DNA of 38,975 bases from a bacterium (GCA_018825665.1 JAHJEG010000030.1:1-38975); one strand, 5' to 3'; counted from the stretch's first letter, positions 8,121-17,857 are shown. Numbers and translations: made by a program. Notes: generated by a model from the sequence alone, not told the origin.

Positions 8121-9631
8121 TGAGTAAATATATACGACGCAGCGATCAGGTGGATGTTATGCTTTTGGCAGAGGGAACCTATCCTTATATCCGTGGAGGA
8201 GTGTCTTCGTGGATAGCTCAATTATTGACAGGACTGCCCAATATTAAATTCGGTATATGCTTTATAGGTTCCCAAGAGAGCGAATACGGTGAGATGAGGT
8301 ATGAGCTTCCGGAAAATCTGGTGCATTTGGAAGTCCATTATATGTTTGGAGACGACAAACCTGATGTGAAACGGATGAAGGGAAATAAAAAAAGTTTTGA
8401 GGCTGTTCGCGAACTGCATCAATCCTTCAAAGAGCGAAAGAATGATATTCCGGATATGATGAAGGATATCAATTTTTATATGAAAGATGTGACCTTTGAG
8501 CATTTTTTATATTCCGAATTGTCATGGGACTATATCAATGAGATGTATCTTAAAAACTGTCCGGATGTACCTTTTATAGATTATTTTTGGACATTGAGAA
8601 ATATACACAGACCGATTTGGACGCTTGCCCAAATCACCAAGAATCTCCCTTCCGTCAAGCTTTTCCATGCTCCATCAACAGGATATGCAGGCTTTTTGGG
8701 CGCATTGGGGTCTTATACCACGGGCAAGCCCTATATACTCACAGAACACGGGATATACACAAGGGAAAGAAAAATAGATATGCTGAGTGCCGAATGGGTT
8801 AATTTTCAAAAACCGAATCTGCTCAAACAGCCTGAAGAGTTTAACTATATAAAAAAAATGTGGGTCAGTTTTTTTGAAAGAATAGGGGAGTTTTCCTATA
8901 AGCGCGCAAACCCAATCTTATCCTTATATCCGGGGGCTCAAAAGATACAGGTAGCATTCGGGGCAGATGAATCACGGACGCAGGTGATTCCAAACGGTGT
9001 GGATGTAGACGGGCTTAATGCGACAATGGTCCATCGCCAAGACCCCCCTAAACCTATAATCACCCTTATCGGACGTGTGGTGTCCATCAAGGATATAAAA
9101 ACATTTATCCGTGCAATACGAATAACGGTCAATAAAATTCCGGCAGTAGAAGCGTGGATTGTCGGACCGACAGATGAGGACCCTGAGTATTACGCCGAAT
9201 GTGAGCAGATGGTGGAATCGCTTGGACTAAAGGAGAATATGAAGTTTTTGGGATTCCAAAACATTAAGGATATTCTGCCCCAATCGGCACTTCAGACGTT
9301 GACCTCCATCAGCGAGGGGATGCCTCTGGTTATTCTTGAGGGGTATGCTGCGGGTGTGCCTTGTGTCGCAACGGACGTCGGAAGCTGCAGGGATTTGATC
9401 TATGGCGGTTTGGATGATGAGGATATCGCTTTGGGTGCTGCAGGAGCGATTACAAATATCGCAAATCCTTCAGAGCTTGCCGAGCAGTACATACATTATC
9501 TCTCAGATTACGATGCCTGGAAAAGAGCACAGAACGTTGCACTGCAAAGAGTCGAGAAGTATTACAGACAGGAGATGTTCCTACAGCAGTACCATGACAT
9601 CTACCGTGATGCCATGAAAGAGGAAGCGTAA
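8120..9631 (+). CDS. pelF: Pel glycosyltransferase PelF (GT4)
   Basis: A 503-residue cytoplasmic GT-B glycosyltransferase; the Pseudomonas protein is about 507. The start is ATG 8120, overlapping the pelE stop and preceded by GGAAGAG; an in-frame ATG at 8105 lies inside pelE. Diagnostic segments are EGTYPYIRGGVSSWI at 18-31 (the donor-side glycine loop of PelF proteins), a VIPNGVD motif near 290, and the EX7E signature E399-GMPLVIL-E407 of retaining GT4 enzymes. PelF polymerises the Pel backbone, in which GalNAc predominates, from UDP-sugars at the PelD/E/G complex. The start of pelG overlaps its TAA by one base. Confidence 0.95.
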   Translation: MSKYIRRSDQVDVMLLAEGTYPYIRGGVSSWIAQLLTGLPNIKFGICFIGSQESEYGEMRYELPENLVHLEVHYMFGDDKPDVKRMKGNKKSFEAVRELHQSFKERKNDIPDMMKDINFYMKDVTFEHFLYSELSWDYINEMYLKNCPDVPFIDYFWTLRNIHRPIWTLAQITKNLPSVKLFHAPSTGYAGFLGALGSYTTGKPYILTEHGIYTRERKIDMLSAEWVNFQKPNLLKQPEEFNYIKKMWVSFFERIGEFSYKRANPILSLYPGAQKIQVAFGADESRTQVIPNGVDVDGLNATMVHRQDPPKPIITLIGRVVSIKDIKTFIRAIRITVNKIPAVEAWIVGPTDEDPEYYAECEQMVESLGLKENMKFLGFQNIKDILPQSALQTLTSISEGMPLVILEGYAAGVPCVATDVGSCRDLIYGGLDDEDIALGAAGAITNIANPSELAEQYIHYLSDYDAWKRAQNVALQRVEKYYRQEMFLQQYHDIYRDAMKEEA

Positions 9632-11004
9632 TGGCCGGCATAGGTTTTGAACTTCGCAAGATGCTGAAAAAAGACAGACTCCTCTCTTTGGCAAAGGTCT
9701 ATGGATATTCAGCGATTTTAAGTTCGGGCCCTTGGGTTATTTCCATTATCGCTATCATACTTGTGGGATTTATAAATTTGGCGACCCTGGGTGTTATGAG
9801 TGAGGCTGCAAAGTTTCAAATCGTTGTGACCTATGCCATTGCCCTGGCATCGAGCCTTATTTTGACAGGTATTTTACAGCTGCCTTTTACCAGATATGTC
9901 GCAGATCTGATTTTTAACCACCGTGAAGACGAGATTCTTCCCTCCTATTTCGGCGCAATCTTTATATCATGGGTATTGGGCTTGCCTTTTATCGTGCCTC
10001 TGGTGTTTTATGTGTTTGAAGGATTCAATCTTTTATTCCTCATAGGGGTTATCTCCACTTTTTTAATACTCTGCGGAGTATGGATATCGAGTATTTTGGC
10101 GGCTAGTCTAAAATATTATCATGGTGTTGTATGGGCCTATTTCACCTCTTATCTGTTGATTATACTGTTCTCGTATTTTTTAGGTGAGAGCATAGAAGCT
10201 TTGATTTTTATATTTTTTATCGGTAATTCCATCTTGTTTGTTATTCTGATGACCCTGATTATAAAAACCTATAATTCAAGTGTATTTATGAAGCTGGATT
10301 TCTTTTTGGAACCAAATTTTTACTGGTCTCTTTCCATAGCAGGGCTTGCCTATAACCTTGGAGCGTGGGTTGACAAGTTTATATTCTGGTATCATCCCCT
10401 AACGGGAAATTCGGTTATTGGAAAATTACACGCATCCGTAGTTTATGATATGCCCATCTTTTTGGCATATCTGTCTATATTGCCCGGTATGGCGGTTTTT
10501 TTCTACCGTTTAGAATCGGATTTTGCGGAAAAGTATGATTTGTATTTTGATGCCGTACGAAGCGGCGGTACGCTCACCCTCATCAGAAGATACAAAAACG
10601 AGATGATAGGAGTGATACGCCATGCCATACGTGAGATTATCATAATACAGGGGATCTTGAATATCATACTTTTTTTGACCGCCCCTGTAATATTTGATGC
10701 GCTGAAGATACCGCAGCTGTATTTGGGACTACTCAGTATACTGACGATTGGGGCATTGCTGCAGATTAGTTTTATGTCGGTTTTGGCAATATTGTATTAT
10801 CTTGACAGAAAAATCGTTGCGATGTGGCTTTGCATCGCTTTTTTTGTCGGTAATGCCGTTTTGACTTTAATATCGATTAATTTGGGACCTGCTATGTTTG
10901 GTTATGGATATACAGTATCATTGCTCCTGGTATTTATTGCCAGTGTGATTGTGATAAGAAATGAAATGGATAGATTGGATTATGAAACATTTATGCTGCA
11001 GTAA
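9631..11004 (+). CDS. pelG: Pel inner-membrane transporter PelG
   Basis: A 457-residue polytopic membrane protein with about twelve hydrophobic helices across its length, the size and pattern of PelG (COG4267), a member of the MOP/Wzx flippase superfamily. The N-terminus MAGIGFELRKMLKKDRLLSL, followed by YGYSAILSSGPWVISI, is strongly characteristic of PelG. It is thought to move the nascent polymer across the inner membrane in complex with PelD, PelE and PelF. Translation is coupled to pelF (TAATG at 9629-9633), and the pelA start lies within its last 25 bases. Confidence 0.95.
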   Translation: MAGIGFELRKMLKKDRLLSLAKVYGYSAILSSGPWVISIIAIILVGFINLATLGVMSEAAKFQIVVTYAIALASSLILTGILQLPFTRYVADLIFNHREDEILPSYFGAIFISWVLGLPFIVPLVFYVFEGFNLLFLIGVISTFLILCGVWISSILAASLKYYHGVVWAYFTSYLLIILFSYFLGESIEALIFIFFIGNSILFVILMTLIIKTYNSSVFMKLDFFLEPNFYWSLSIAGLAYNLGAWVDKFIFWYHPLTGNSVIGKLHASVVYDMPIFLAYLSILPGMAVFFYRLESDFAEKYDLYFDAVRSGGTLTLIRRYKNEMIGVIRHAIREIIIIQGILNIILFLTAPVIFDALKIPQLYLGLLSILTIGALLQISFMSVLAILYYLDRKIVAMWLCIAFFVGNAVLTLISINLGPAMFGYGYTVSLLLVFIASVIVIRNEMDRLDYETFMLQ

Positions 11005-13726
11005 GATTATTATATTTTCGTTTTTTCTTTACACCTCTTTATTGGGTGCTTTGAATGACAAGAGTGCCATATTGTATTATGGTGAGGATATCTCCTACCC
11101 TATGGTCGGGATTCATGATTATATTATCGTTCAGCCGGACAAGATCAATACAAGCACGCATGGGTTTTCCATATACAAAGATAAAATGTATGCCTACATT
11201 AGTATCGGGGAGATAAGTCCAAATACAAAAGAGTATAAAAATATCCATCCCTCATGGGTTCTTACCGAGAATAAACTCTGGAACAGCAAAGTGCTTGATA
11301 TAAATAATAAAAAATATCAGGAGTTTTTGTTGAGCGAAATGATAAAGCCAAGAATCGAACAGGGTTTTAGAAATTTCTTTTTTGACACTTTGGACTCCTA
11401 TCAGCTGCATGCAAGAACACTTCATGACCGTCAGGCATATGAAACCGCACTTGCAGAGTTCATCCATGTTTTTCATACAAGGTTTCCACATGCCAGGCTG
11501 ATTATCAACAGGGGCTTTGAGATCATAGACAAGGTGCATGACTCTCTAGAAGCGGTCTTATTCGAATCTTATCATTTTGGGCTTGGAGGCAAGAAGGTCT
11601 CAGCGTCGGATAAACGATGGCTTGATACCCATATCGATAAGATCAGATCGTATGGTCTTCCTCTCATCTCTGTAGATTATCTCGAACATCAAGAGAGTGC
11701 ACAAGCAGATGAAGCCATAAAAATAATACACTCAAAAGGGATGATTCCCTATGTGGCAACCCGCGATCTCGACACATACGGAAAATCCTCTAAAAATGCG
11801 CTAAAACGTGAAATACTTGTTATGGTGGATGAGAGCAAAAACGATCGGATAAATTTATCGGCACACCAGTACGGAGCATTGCCTTTGGAGTATGCGGGAT
11901 ATATCCAAAAATTGTATGACATCAATAAAGGCTTGCCCGAAATAGAGCGGATGGGTCATTATGCAGGTGTGGTGGTATGGCTGGATAATTACTATGAAAA
12001 TCCAAAAGCTTTACTGGAATGGATTATAGAGTTACACAAGAGCGGTATCAAAACAGCCTTTGTGGATAATTTCGGTTCATCTATAAATTACAAGTCTTTG
12101 GCTTTGCTGGGGATAGATACCGTAGATGTTGAAGAAAATGCTAAAAACGCAAAAGAGATAATTCTAAAAGACAAGATGATAGGCTATGAGATGCAGCCCT
12201 CCTTGGTGATAGGAAGCAAATATCTTCAGCCAAAAAATGCACAGCCCCTCATAATATACAAAGATGAAAATAATTTGGAACATGTGCCTGCGGCTCTGAC
12301 GCCCTGGGGAGGGTATGCCGTTGATGGAGCTTTTATGATCAAGCTCAATGAAGAAAATATATGGGTTGTGAACCCTTTTGAATTCTTTATCAAAGCCTTG
12401 GAACTTAAACCTTTGCTTGTTCCCGACACTACGACAGAGAATGGAAACCGCTTGCTTTTTTCGCATATAGACGGGGACGGGATTATGAACAGGGCAGAAT
12501 GGAATCCGAATCTGTTCTCCGGCGAGGTTATACTAAAAGAGATACTCCAAAGATACAAGATACCGCATTCGGTTTCCGTTATCGGAGCAGAGATAGATGC
12601 CCAGGGATTATTTCCTGAATTGTCAGCCGACCTGATATCTCTGGTCAAAGAGATCTATGCATTGGAAAATGTTGAAGGAGCCACCCATACCTTCACGCAC
12701 CCTTTTATATGGGGGATGATTGAAAATGATACTCTGGATGAGAAATATCGTCTAAAAGTAAAAGACTACAGGTTTTCAATCGACAGGGAAATCGGGGAGT
12801 CTTTAAAAGAGATAAATACAAAACTCTCCCCTTTGGACAAACCAAAAGCAAATACGGTCTTTTGGAGCGGAGATTGCGCCCCTACGCAAGAAGTTTTGAA
12901 ATATATATATGAAAACGGAATTTTAAATATTAACGGCGGGGATACCATGATCAGCAACACCACGCCGTGGCTTACCTATATTGCTCCTATAGGGATAGAA
13001 CGCGGAGCGTATTATCAGATATATACCGGGGCCCAAAATGAAAATATATATACCAATAACTGGCTGGGGCCTTTTTGGGGTTTTAAAAAAGTGGTGCAAA
13101 CATTTAAACTGACAAACACACCCCGCAGACTCAAACCCATAGATATTTATTACCATATTTATTCGGGTTCAAAACGGGCTTCTCTGAATGCTTTGAAGTA
13201 TGTTTTTGATTGGGCAATAAAGGAAGATGTCCTGCCGATATTCACATCCGAATACATACACAAGGCTATGGACTTTTATACGGTTTCAATCGCAAACGAA
13301 GAAAACAGATGGCTTGTATCTGGTATGAAATCATTGCGCACATTGCGCGCCGAAGATGCTGATACGGCAGTGGACATATATAACTCCGCAGGTGTTTTGG
13401 GGATAAAACATATTCAAGAGCGCGCGTATATACATCTCGATAACAGTGCAGAGCATCTTATTGCACTAAGCGCAGGTGAAGATGTTTTAGACAGGGCTTA
13501 TCTCATTGATGCAAATGCGGAGGTTGTGAAAAACGGATACAGCGGTGCCAGTCAAAATATCTCTTTTAGGGGGCATGTGGATTTGAAGTTGCGCTTTCAT
13601 GTACCCAAAAACTGTAAAATAGCATCCGTTGCACATGCCGATAAAATAGTTGCCGATATGAATGATGAAATCGTTTTATATTATAAAAATACAAAACAAG
13701 CAGATATAAATGTTACATGCAAGTGA
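10982..13726 (+). CDS. pelA: Periplasmic Pel hydrolase/deacetylase PelA
   Basis: From ATG 10982 this is 914 residues with a signal peptide (about 1-24, ending SLLGA); an ATG at 10961 would add seven residues including Trp and Asp before it. The N-terminal GH114/GH166-type hydrolase domain shows FFFDTLDSY (Asp135, Asp138) and the likely catalytic AVLFESYHFG (Glu195). A middle domain with flavodoxin-like spacing precedes a polysaccharide-deacetylase domain with FSHIDGDG (Asp497, Asp499) and THTFTHP (His569, His573) as the metal triad. A C-terminal beta domain completes it. PelA partially de-N-acetylates Pel and can cleave it; the Pseudomonas protein is 948 residues. The gene holds one exact and one variant copy of the dispersed TTCCACATGCC motif. 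Confidence 0.94.
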   Translation: MKHLCCSKIIIFSFFLYTSLLGALNDKSAILYYGEDISYPMVGIHDYIIVQPDKINTSTHGFSIYKDKMYAYISIGEISPNTKEYKNIHPSWVLTENKLWNSKVLDINNKKYQEFLLSEMIKPRIEQGFRNFFFDTLDSYQLHARTLHDRQAYETALAEFIHVFHTRFPHARLIINRGFEIIDKVHDSLEAVLFESYHFGLGGKKVSASDKRWLDTHIDKIRSYGLPLISVDYLEHQESAQADEAIKIIHSKGMIPYVATRDLDTYGKSSKNALKREILVMVDESKNDRINLSAHQYGALPLEYAGYIQKLYDINKGLPEIERMGHYAGVVVWLDNYYENPKALLEWIIELHKSGIKTAFVDNFGSSINYKSLALLGIDTVDVEENAKNAKEIILKDKMIGYEMQPSLVIGSKYLQPKNAQPLIIYKDENNLEHVPAALTPWGGYAVDGAFMIKLNEENIWVVNPFEFFIKALELKPLLVPDTTTENGNRLLFSHIDGDGIMNRAEWNPNLFSGEVILKEILQRYKIPHSVSVIGAEIDAQGLFPELSADLISLVKEIYALENVEGATHTFTHPFIWGMIENDTLDEKYRLKVKDYRFSIDREIGESLKEINTKLSPLDKPKANTVFWSGDCAPTQEVLKYIYENGILNINGGDTMISNTTPWLTYIAPIGIERGAYYQIYTGAQNENIYTNNWLGPFWGFKKVVQTFKLTNTPRRLKPIDIYYHIYSGSKRASLNALKYVFDWAIKEDVLPIFTSEYIHKAMDFYTVSIANEENRWLVSGMKSLRTLRAEDADTAVDIYNSAGVLGIKHIQERAYIHLDNSAEHLIALSAGEDVLDRAYLIDANAEVVKNGYSGASQNISFRGHVDLKLRFHVPKNCKIASVAHADKIVADMNDEIVLYYKNTKQADINVTCK
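11483..11495 (+). repeat. Dispersed motif copy 2 (TTTCCACATGCCA)
   Basis: Full match inside pelA, encoding Phe-Pro-His-Ala. Confidence 0.7.
13572..13581 (-). repeat. Dispersed motif copy 3 (TCCACATGCC core)
   Basis: A 9-mer core plus the preceding T, on the minus strand inside pelA (Gly-His-Val-Asp on the gene strand). The flanks deviate from the full consensus. Confidence 0.55.
13629..13640 (+). repeat. Motif variant (TTGCACATGCCG)
   Basis: C-to-G variant at consensus position 4, in pelA, 48 bases beyond copy 3 and oriented against it. Confidence 0.45.
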
Positions 13727-14762
13727 TGAAAAAACATATGTAGCCACATATAAAGAACTTGTTATCGCCTTTTTAACATTTTCTGTCATATTGTTTTTTC
13801 TGTATCCCAAAGACTTGTTGAAAGAACAGATTTTATCTGAAAAATCCAATTATGATTTGAGTATGCTTTATCTGAAAAATATGTTGGCAAATGATCCCGA
13901 AAATGAGTCTTTGATGATAGCCTTGGCTGAGTTGAGTCTGCAGTCGGGCAAAAAAGACCTCTCTTTGAGGCTTCTTGAACTGCTTCACGGGAGTAAAGAC
14001 ACGCAGATAAGACATAAAGCGTATCTGTTAAGTTACCGCCTGGCTAAAGAAGATTATTTTTTTGTGGAGGAGAAGGAGCAAAAAGAACAGATATTGCTAA
14101 AACTTAGACAGGTGTTTTCTTCCATCATACAAGAGAAGGTGTACACCACGGACGAGTTGGAGCAATGGTATGAAGAGGCTATGTTCTTAAGCGAGTATAC
14201 CAATGCGTACATGCTGCTAAAAGAGAGGCTTTCAAAAAATATAAAAAGCATAAAACTGCTTGAGGAATCGTACTATTTTGCAGAAAGAATGCATGATGAA
14301 AAAGATTCGCTTAGATTTCTGCATGCTTTGCAGACCACGGACATAGACAGAAGGTATACGTGGCTTATCGTGGAATATAGAAAGATGATAAAGAACAAAG
14401 AATACAAAAATGCCGAAAAATTTTTACAATATCATGCTAAGGATTCTTTAAAATGGGTCGAAGAGTTGGCTATGTTTTATAGTTTTTTGAGAGAATACGT
14501 CAAGGCATCCGATGAATATATCACGCTTTACAGACAAACAAAACAGTATTCAAGCAAGGTGAAATATTTTATGAAAGCTGTTGAAGCACTGCAGGCAGGA
14601 AATAAGACAAGAGAGGCCGTAGAGTTGGCGTATACGTATGAAGATAATTTCTTCAGCGATAAAACGATGAGGATGTACATACTCAAACTCTACCTGGCTT
14701 CGGGCGACTTGAAAAAAGCTTCCGACCTGTCCAAAAAAATATTAGACAAAACGAGCTACTGA
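13710..14762 (+). CDS. Membrane-anchored TPR protein, probable detached N-terminal part of PelB
   Basis: A 350-residue protein with one N-terminal membrane helix (about 15-33, ELVIAFLTFSVILFFLYP) and the rest helical-hairpin repeats of TPR type (YLKNMLANDPENESLMIALA with ELSLQSGKKDLSLRLLELL; ASDEYITLYRQ; LKLYLASGDLKKASDLSKK). It overlaps pelA by 17 bases, and its TGA overlaps the ATG of the following barrel gene (TGATG). Pseudomonas PelB (about 1190 residues) is one chain with an N-terminal membrane helix, many TPRs and a barrel. Here the helix and first repeats appear to be a separate gene. The alternative is an unrelated TPR scaffold. The equivalence is inference from order and architecture. 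Confidence 0.65.
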   Translation: MLHASDEKTYVATYKELVIAFLTFSVILFFLYPKDLLKEQILSEKSNYDLSMLYLKNMLANDPENESLMIALAELSLQSGKKDLSLRLLELLHGSKDTQIRHKAYLLSYRLAKEDYFFVEEKEQKEQILLKLRQVFSSIIQEKVYTTDELEQWYEEAMFLSEYTNAYMLLKERLSKNIKSIKLLEESYYFAERMHDEKDSLRFLHALQTTDIDRRYTWLIVEYRKMIKNKEYKNAEKFLQYHAKDSLKWVEELAMFYSFLREYVKASDEYITLYRQTKQYSSKVKYFMKAVEALQAGNKTREAVELAYTYEDNFFSDKTMRMYILKLYLASGDLKKASDLSKKILDKTSY

Positions 14763-17700
14763 TGCGTACTGTTCTTATACTGTTCTTATTGACCGCAGGG
14801 CTCTTTGCCAGGGAGAATGAGACCTGTTACACGGTTCAGCTCTTTAGCGCCCCGAATACGCAAGAGAATATGAAAAGGCTTTCGGGTGCAAGCTATCCCT
14901 CCTCGTGTGTACTTATGGAGATAGGAAATACCCTGACTATGCGATGCGGATGCTATGAAAAGCCTCAAGAAGCGAAGAAAAACTTGCAGAGTTTTGAGAA
15001 AAAATATACAGAGGCCTACGTTACAAGCACATATGTCTACAGATTTGACAAGGAGAGTCAAAATGAAAAATCGTATGCAGGTTTGCCCTTCATCAAAAAG
15101 CAGATACAAAAACCCTCCGCTGCAAACATAAGTCAAAGGGGCAAAAAATTACGGGGAAGCGAAGAAGAGTTAAAGTTGCTCTTGCAGGTTTTTTTATATC
15201 AGAATGATCTTGCAAATGCATATAAAACTGCCAAAAAAGGGTATCAGAGAAGTCCGAAATCCTATTACTGGAACCAAAAGATGGCTGAGATATCACGCTG
15301 GAGCGGCAGAGGTGACGAGGCTGTCAAATATATGTTTTTTATGTATGAATACAAGCATGACGCAAAGATTCAAAGCGATTTGATAGACTATGGCTTAAGC
15401 GCATACCAGTATGAAAAGGTCGAGCCTTTGATCGCAGACCAGGCCATGAAGAATCCAAATAAAGAAAATATAGACAAAATGCTTTTTGTATATTCAAAAC
15501 TGGGAACACCCGAAAAAGCGGCAGTAATCTTAGAAGCGCAATATACCAAAGATAAAGCCAACAGCGCGCATCTTACACGGGCTTTGCAGATATATATAGA
15601 TATGGGTGATCTTGAACAGGCTCAAAGAATTATACAGAGTATAGAGAAGGAAAAGGGATATACGAGCGGCAATGTCCCTCTAATCGCATATTTTTACTAT
15701 CTCAAACGTGATTTGGATTCTGCCTATAAAAGTCTGTTCCTCTCAAAAGAAAAAGTCAAAGATGATGATACGAAGTATTTGCAACTGCTGAGTGACCTAG
15801 GATGGTATATGCAGGACTTTGCACATGCCGCCGAGGCATCCAAAAAACTTATGATGGCAGAGCAGGCAAGACTTATAGACTATGAACGCATACTGTATGT
15901 GTATAAAGAAAAAGATTTGGATTTAGCGGCAAAAGCGGCTATAGAGGGGTACGAAAAATACAATGTATCCTATCTGTTTTACGGGTATACCGGCAGCGCC
16001 ATGAGACTCAATAAATATAAACAGCTTGGCAGGGTACTTCAAGAGATTGACGCAAGTGCTTTGGCTTTAAAAGAAGAATCTCTGTATTGGCTGACAAAGG
16101 CAGAGTTTTATAAGTATTACAATGAGATAGAAAAGGTAAAGTATGCCCTCAACAGGGCATATATGCTTAGTCCGGATGATATTGAGATAAAACTGACACA
16201 GCTGTGGTTTTATATGGAAAACAATCTTGATAAGGAACTTGCCAAAGTGTTGTTTGATATGGCGCAGGATCTAAGTCTGGACAAGGATTACTATATGTCT
16301 ATGGCATCGGCATATTTTTATCTTCAGGATGTAAACAAGGCATCATTCTATTTACAAAAACTGATTGAGTCAAAACACAAGGATACAAAGAGTATAGATT
16401 TTAAATTTTTACAAGCCTATGTCGTGCACTCTCAGAATAATGAAGGGGCTTTTCTTCAGGGGATGCGGGAGATTGTAGAAAGTCTGGAAAAAGAAGCACT
16501 CAAAAGGGCAGAGCTCAAAAAAGAGAACCACTTTTTGAGTTATTATCTTCGTGCAAGCATGTTTGTTCTTGGAGCAGAGGAGTACGAGGCGAAGCTGCAA
16601 GAGGCCAAGAGATATATCAGTGAGGCAAACTATAATGAGATTCTGTATTCCTGGGCTGTTAAAAATAACTCTGCCGAAAAAAGCCATGCTGTTTTTCAAA
16701 AGATAAAAAACAAAGAAGTATGGATGAAGTTTAACAATGCCCTGATGTTTCAAAATCACAGCGAGATTGAAAATATACTTGATGCCTATCTGGGCAGTCT
16801 GCCAATCAATGATGCCTTCCAGGCGGCAGAACAGGACGGACAGATTGCACTTTCTCAGACTCTGGCATTCGAAGCGCTTGATAAAAACAGTGATTCCCAA
16901 AGCGGATATATGCAGCATCTAAATTTGTCAAAAGAGTACGGCGACAGGTTTGAATCTCAAATCTCCTATTACAACAGAGACCCTTTGCTGCAAGAAAATA
17001 TAAGCTTGAAAAACAGTTCCTATCTGGGAGAATCGCTCTATATCCTGACAGAGCTTCAGTATAATAAAAACTCCATACTGGACAATAATATCCTAATCAA
17101 GGTTCCCCAAGATGTGCTTCGGGCCGAGATGGGTATAAAAAGGCTCTTCAAAAGAGGGCATGTCGCTTTGCACGTCGGCATACATCAGGCTATGCGTGAG
17201 TATGATTCGTATGCACTTTTGGGTGAATACAAAGTAAGCACGGATTTAAAAGCCAACATCGGGATTGAGAAAAATACAGATGCGCAGGAGAGTGTCCAAC
17301 TCCTTCTTGGCGGCAAAAAAGATATGTTGAGTCTTGAGCTTAACTGGGCTTTTTTGGATTCTGCATCCATCGATATGCTGTATGAATTCAACAAGTACGA
17401 ATCGCAAGACGAGATCTTTTTGGGAAGAGGAAATTACGGAAGACTCTCTTTGACCAAGCAGATAAGACTTGGCTACCCTGATATCTCTGCGGGAATGTTT
17501 TATGATTATGGCGAGTATAGCGATACGCAGACAGACAAAGGGACTGCAGACGAAATCCAAAAAGAGAAGCTTGCGGTTCTCCCAGAAAAATTTTATAACA
17601 TGGGAGCCAGTTTTACCTACGGCATGGCAAACAGTACCGCATATACAAGGGTATGGAGACCTTATTTTTCTCTAAACCCTTATTATAACGGGCAGTCGCA

Positions 17701-17857
17701 TGAGTATAATTTTGCCTGCAGCGCAGGGTACGGCGGGGCACTCTGGCATCAGGACCATCTTGTATTTGGCGCGAGCTATACGGAATCGGTAAAGGGTTCG
17801 GGTGGAAGTATGTTGGAAATATTCTTAAAGTATCAGTTTTTGTACAGGCATCCCTAG
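14762..17857 (+). CDS. pelB: PelB-like outer-membrane exporter with SPOR-like N-terminus
   Basis: A 1031-residue exported protein: signal peptide (about 1-16), SPOR-like module at about 20-98 (ETCYTVQL, YPSSCVLMEI, LTMRCGCYE), a long TPR solenoid (about 130-690), then an outer-membrane barrel of about 330 residues (alternating strands such as GHVALHVGIHQAMREYDSYA). PelB TPRs interact with PelA in the periplasm and the barrel is the pore for Pel. It differs from the Pseudomonas protein in having a cleavable signal and SPOR-like module in place of an inner-membrane helix; the helix is encoded by the preceding gene. The module is shared with the 3644 gene. The stop codon lies inside a stem-loop. 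One TTTGCACATGCCG motif variant lies at 15818. Confidence 0.88.
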   Translation: MRTVLILFLLTAGLFARENETCYTVQLFSAPNTQENMKRLSGASYPSSCVLMEIGNTLTMRCGCYEKPQEAKKNLQSFEKKYTEAYVTSTYVYRFDKESQNEKSYAGLPFIKKQIQKPSAANISQRGKKLRGSEEELKLLLQVFLYQNDLANAYKTAKKGYQRSPKSYYWNQKMAEISRWSGRGDEAVKYMFFMYEYKHDAKIQSDLIDYGLSAYQYEKVEPLIADQAMKNPNKENIDKMLFVYSKLGTPEKAAVILEAQYTKDKANSAHLTRALQIYIDMGDLEQAQRIIQSIEKEKGYTSGNVPLIAYFYYLKRDLDSAYKSLFLSKEKVKDDDTKYLQLLSDLGWYMQDFAHAAEASKKLMMAEQARLIDYERILYVYKEKDLDLAAKAAIEGYEKYNVSYLFYGYTGSAMRLNKYKQLGRVLQEIDASALALKEESLYWLTKAEFYKYYNEIEKVKYALNRAYMLSPDDIEIKLTQLWFYMENNLDKELAKVLFDMAQDLSLDKDYYMSMASAYFYLQDVNKASFYLQKLIESKHKDTKSIDFKFLQAYVVHSQNNEGAFLQGMREIVESLEKEALKRAELKKENHFLSYYLRASMFVLGAEEYEAKLQEAKRYISEANYNEILYSWAVKNNSAEKSHAVFQKIKNKEVWMKFNNALMFQNHSEIENILDAYLGSLPINDAFQAAEQDGQIALSQTLAFEALDKNSDSQSGYMQHLNLSKEYGDRFESQISYYNRDPLLQENISLKNSSYLGESLYILTELQYNKNSILDNNILIKVPQDVLRAEMGIKRLFKRGHVALHVGIHQAMREYDSYALLGEYKVSTDLKANIGIEKNTDAQESVQLLLGGKKDMLSLELNWAFLDSASIDMLYEFNKYESQDEIFLGRGNYGRLSLTKQIRLGYPDISAGMFYDYGEYSDTQTDKGTADEIQKEKLAVLPEKFYNMGASFTYGMANSTAYTRVWRPYFSLNPYYNGQSHEYNFACSAGYGGALWHQDHLVFGASYTESVKGSGGSMLEIFLKYQFLYRHP
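15818..15830 (+). repeat. Motif variant (TTTGCACATGCCG)
   Basis: The same C-to-G variant as in the 27751 palindrome, inside pelB. Confidence 0.45.

Noticed and set aside
16409-16918. A 169-codon open frame on the minus strand inside pelB
   Set aside because: Lies wholly within a well-supported gene, has Cys/Phe/Leu-rich shadow composition and no ribosome site.
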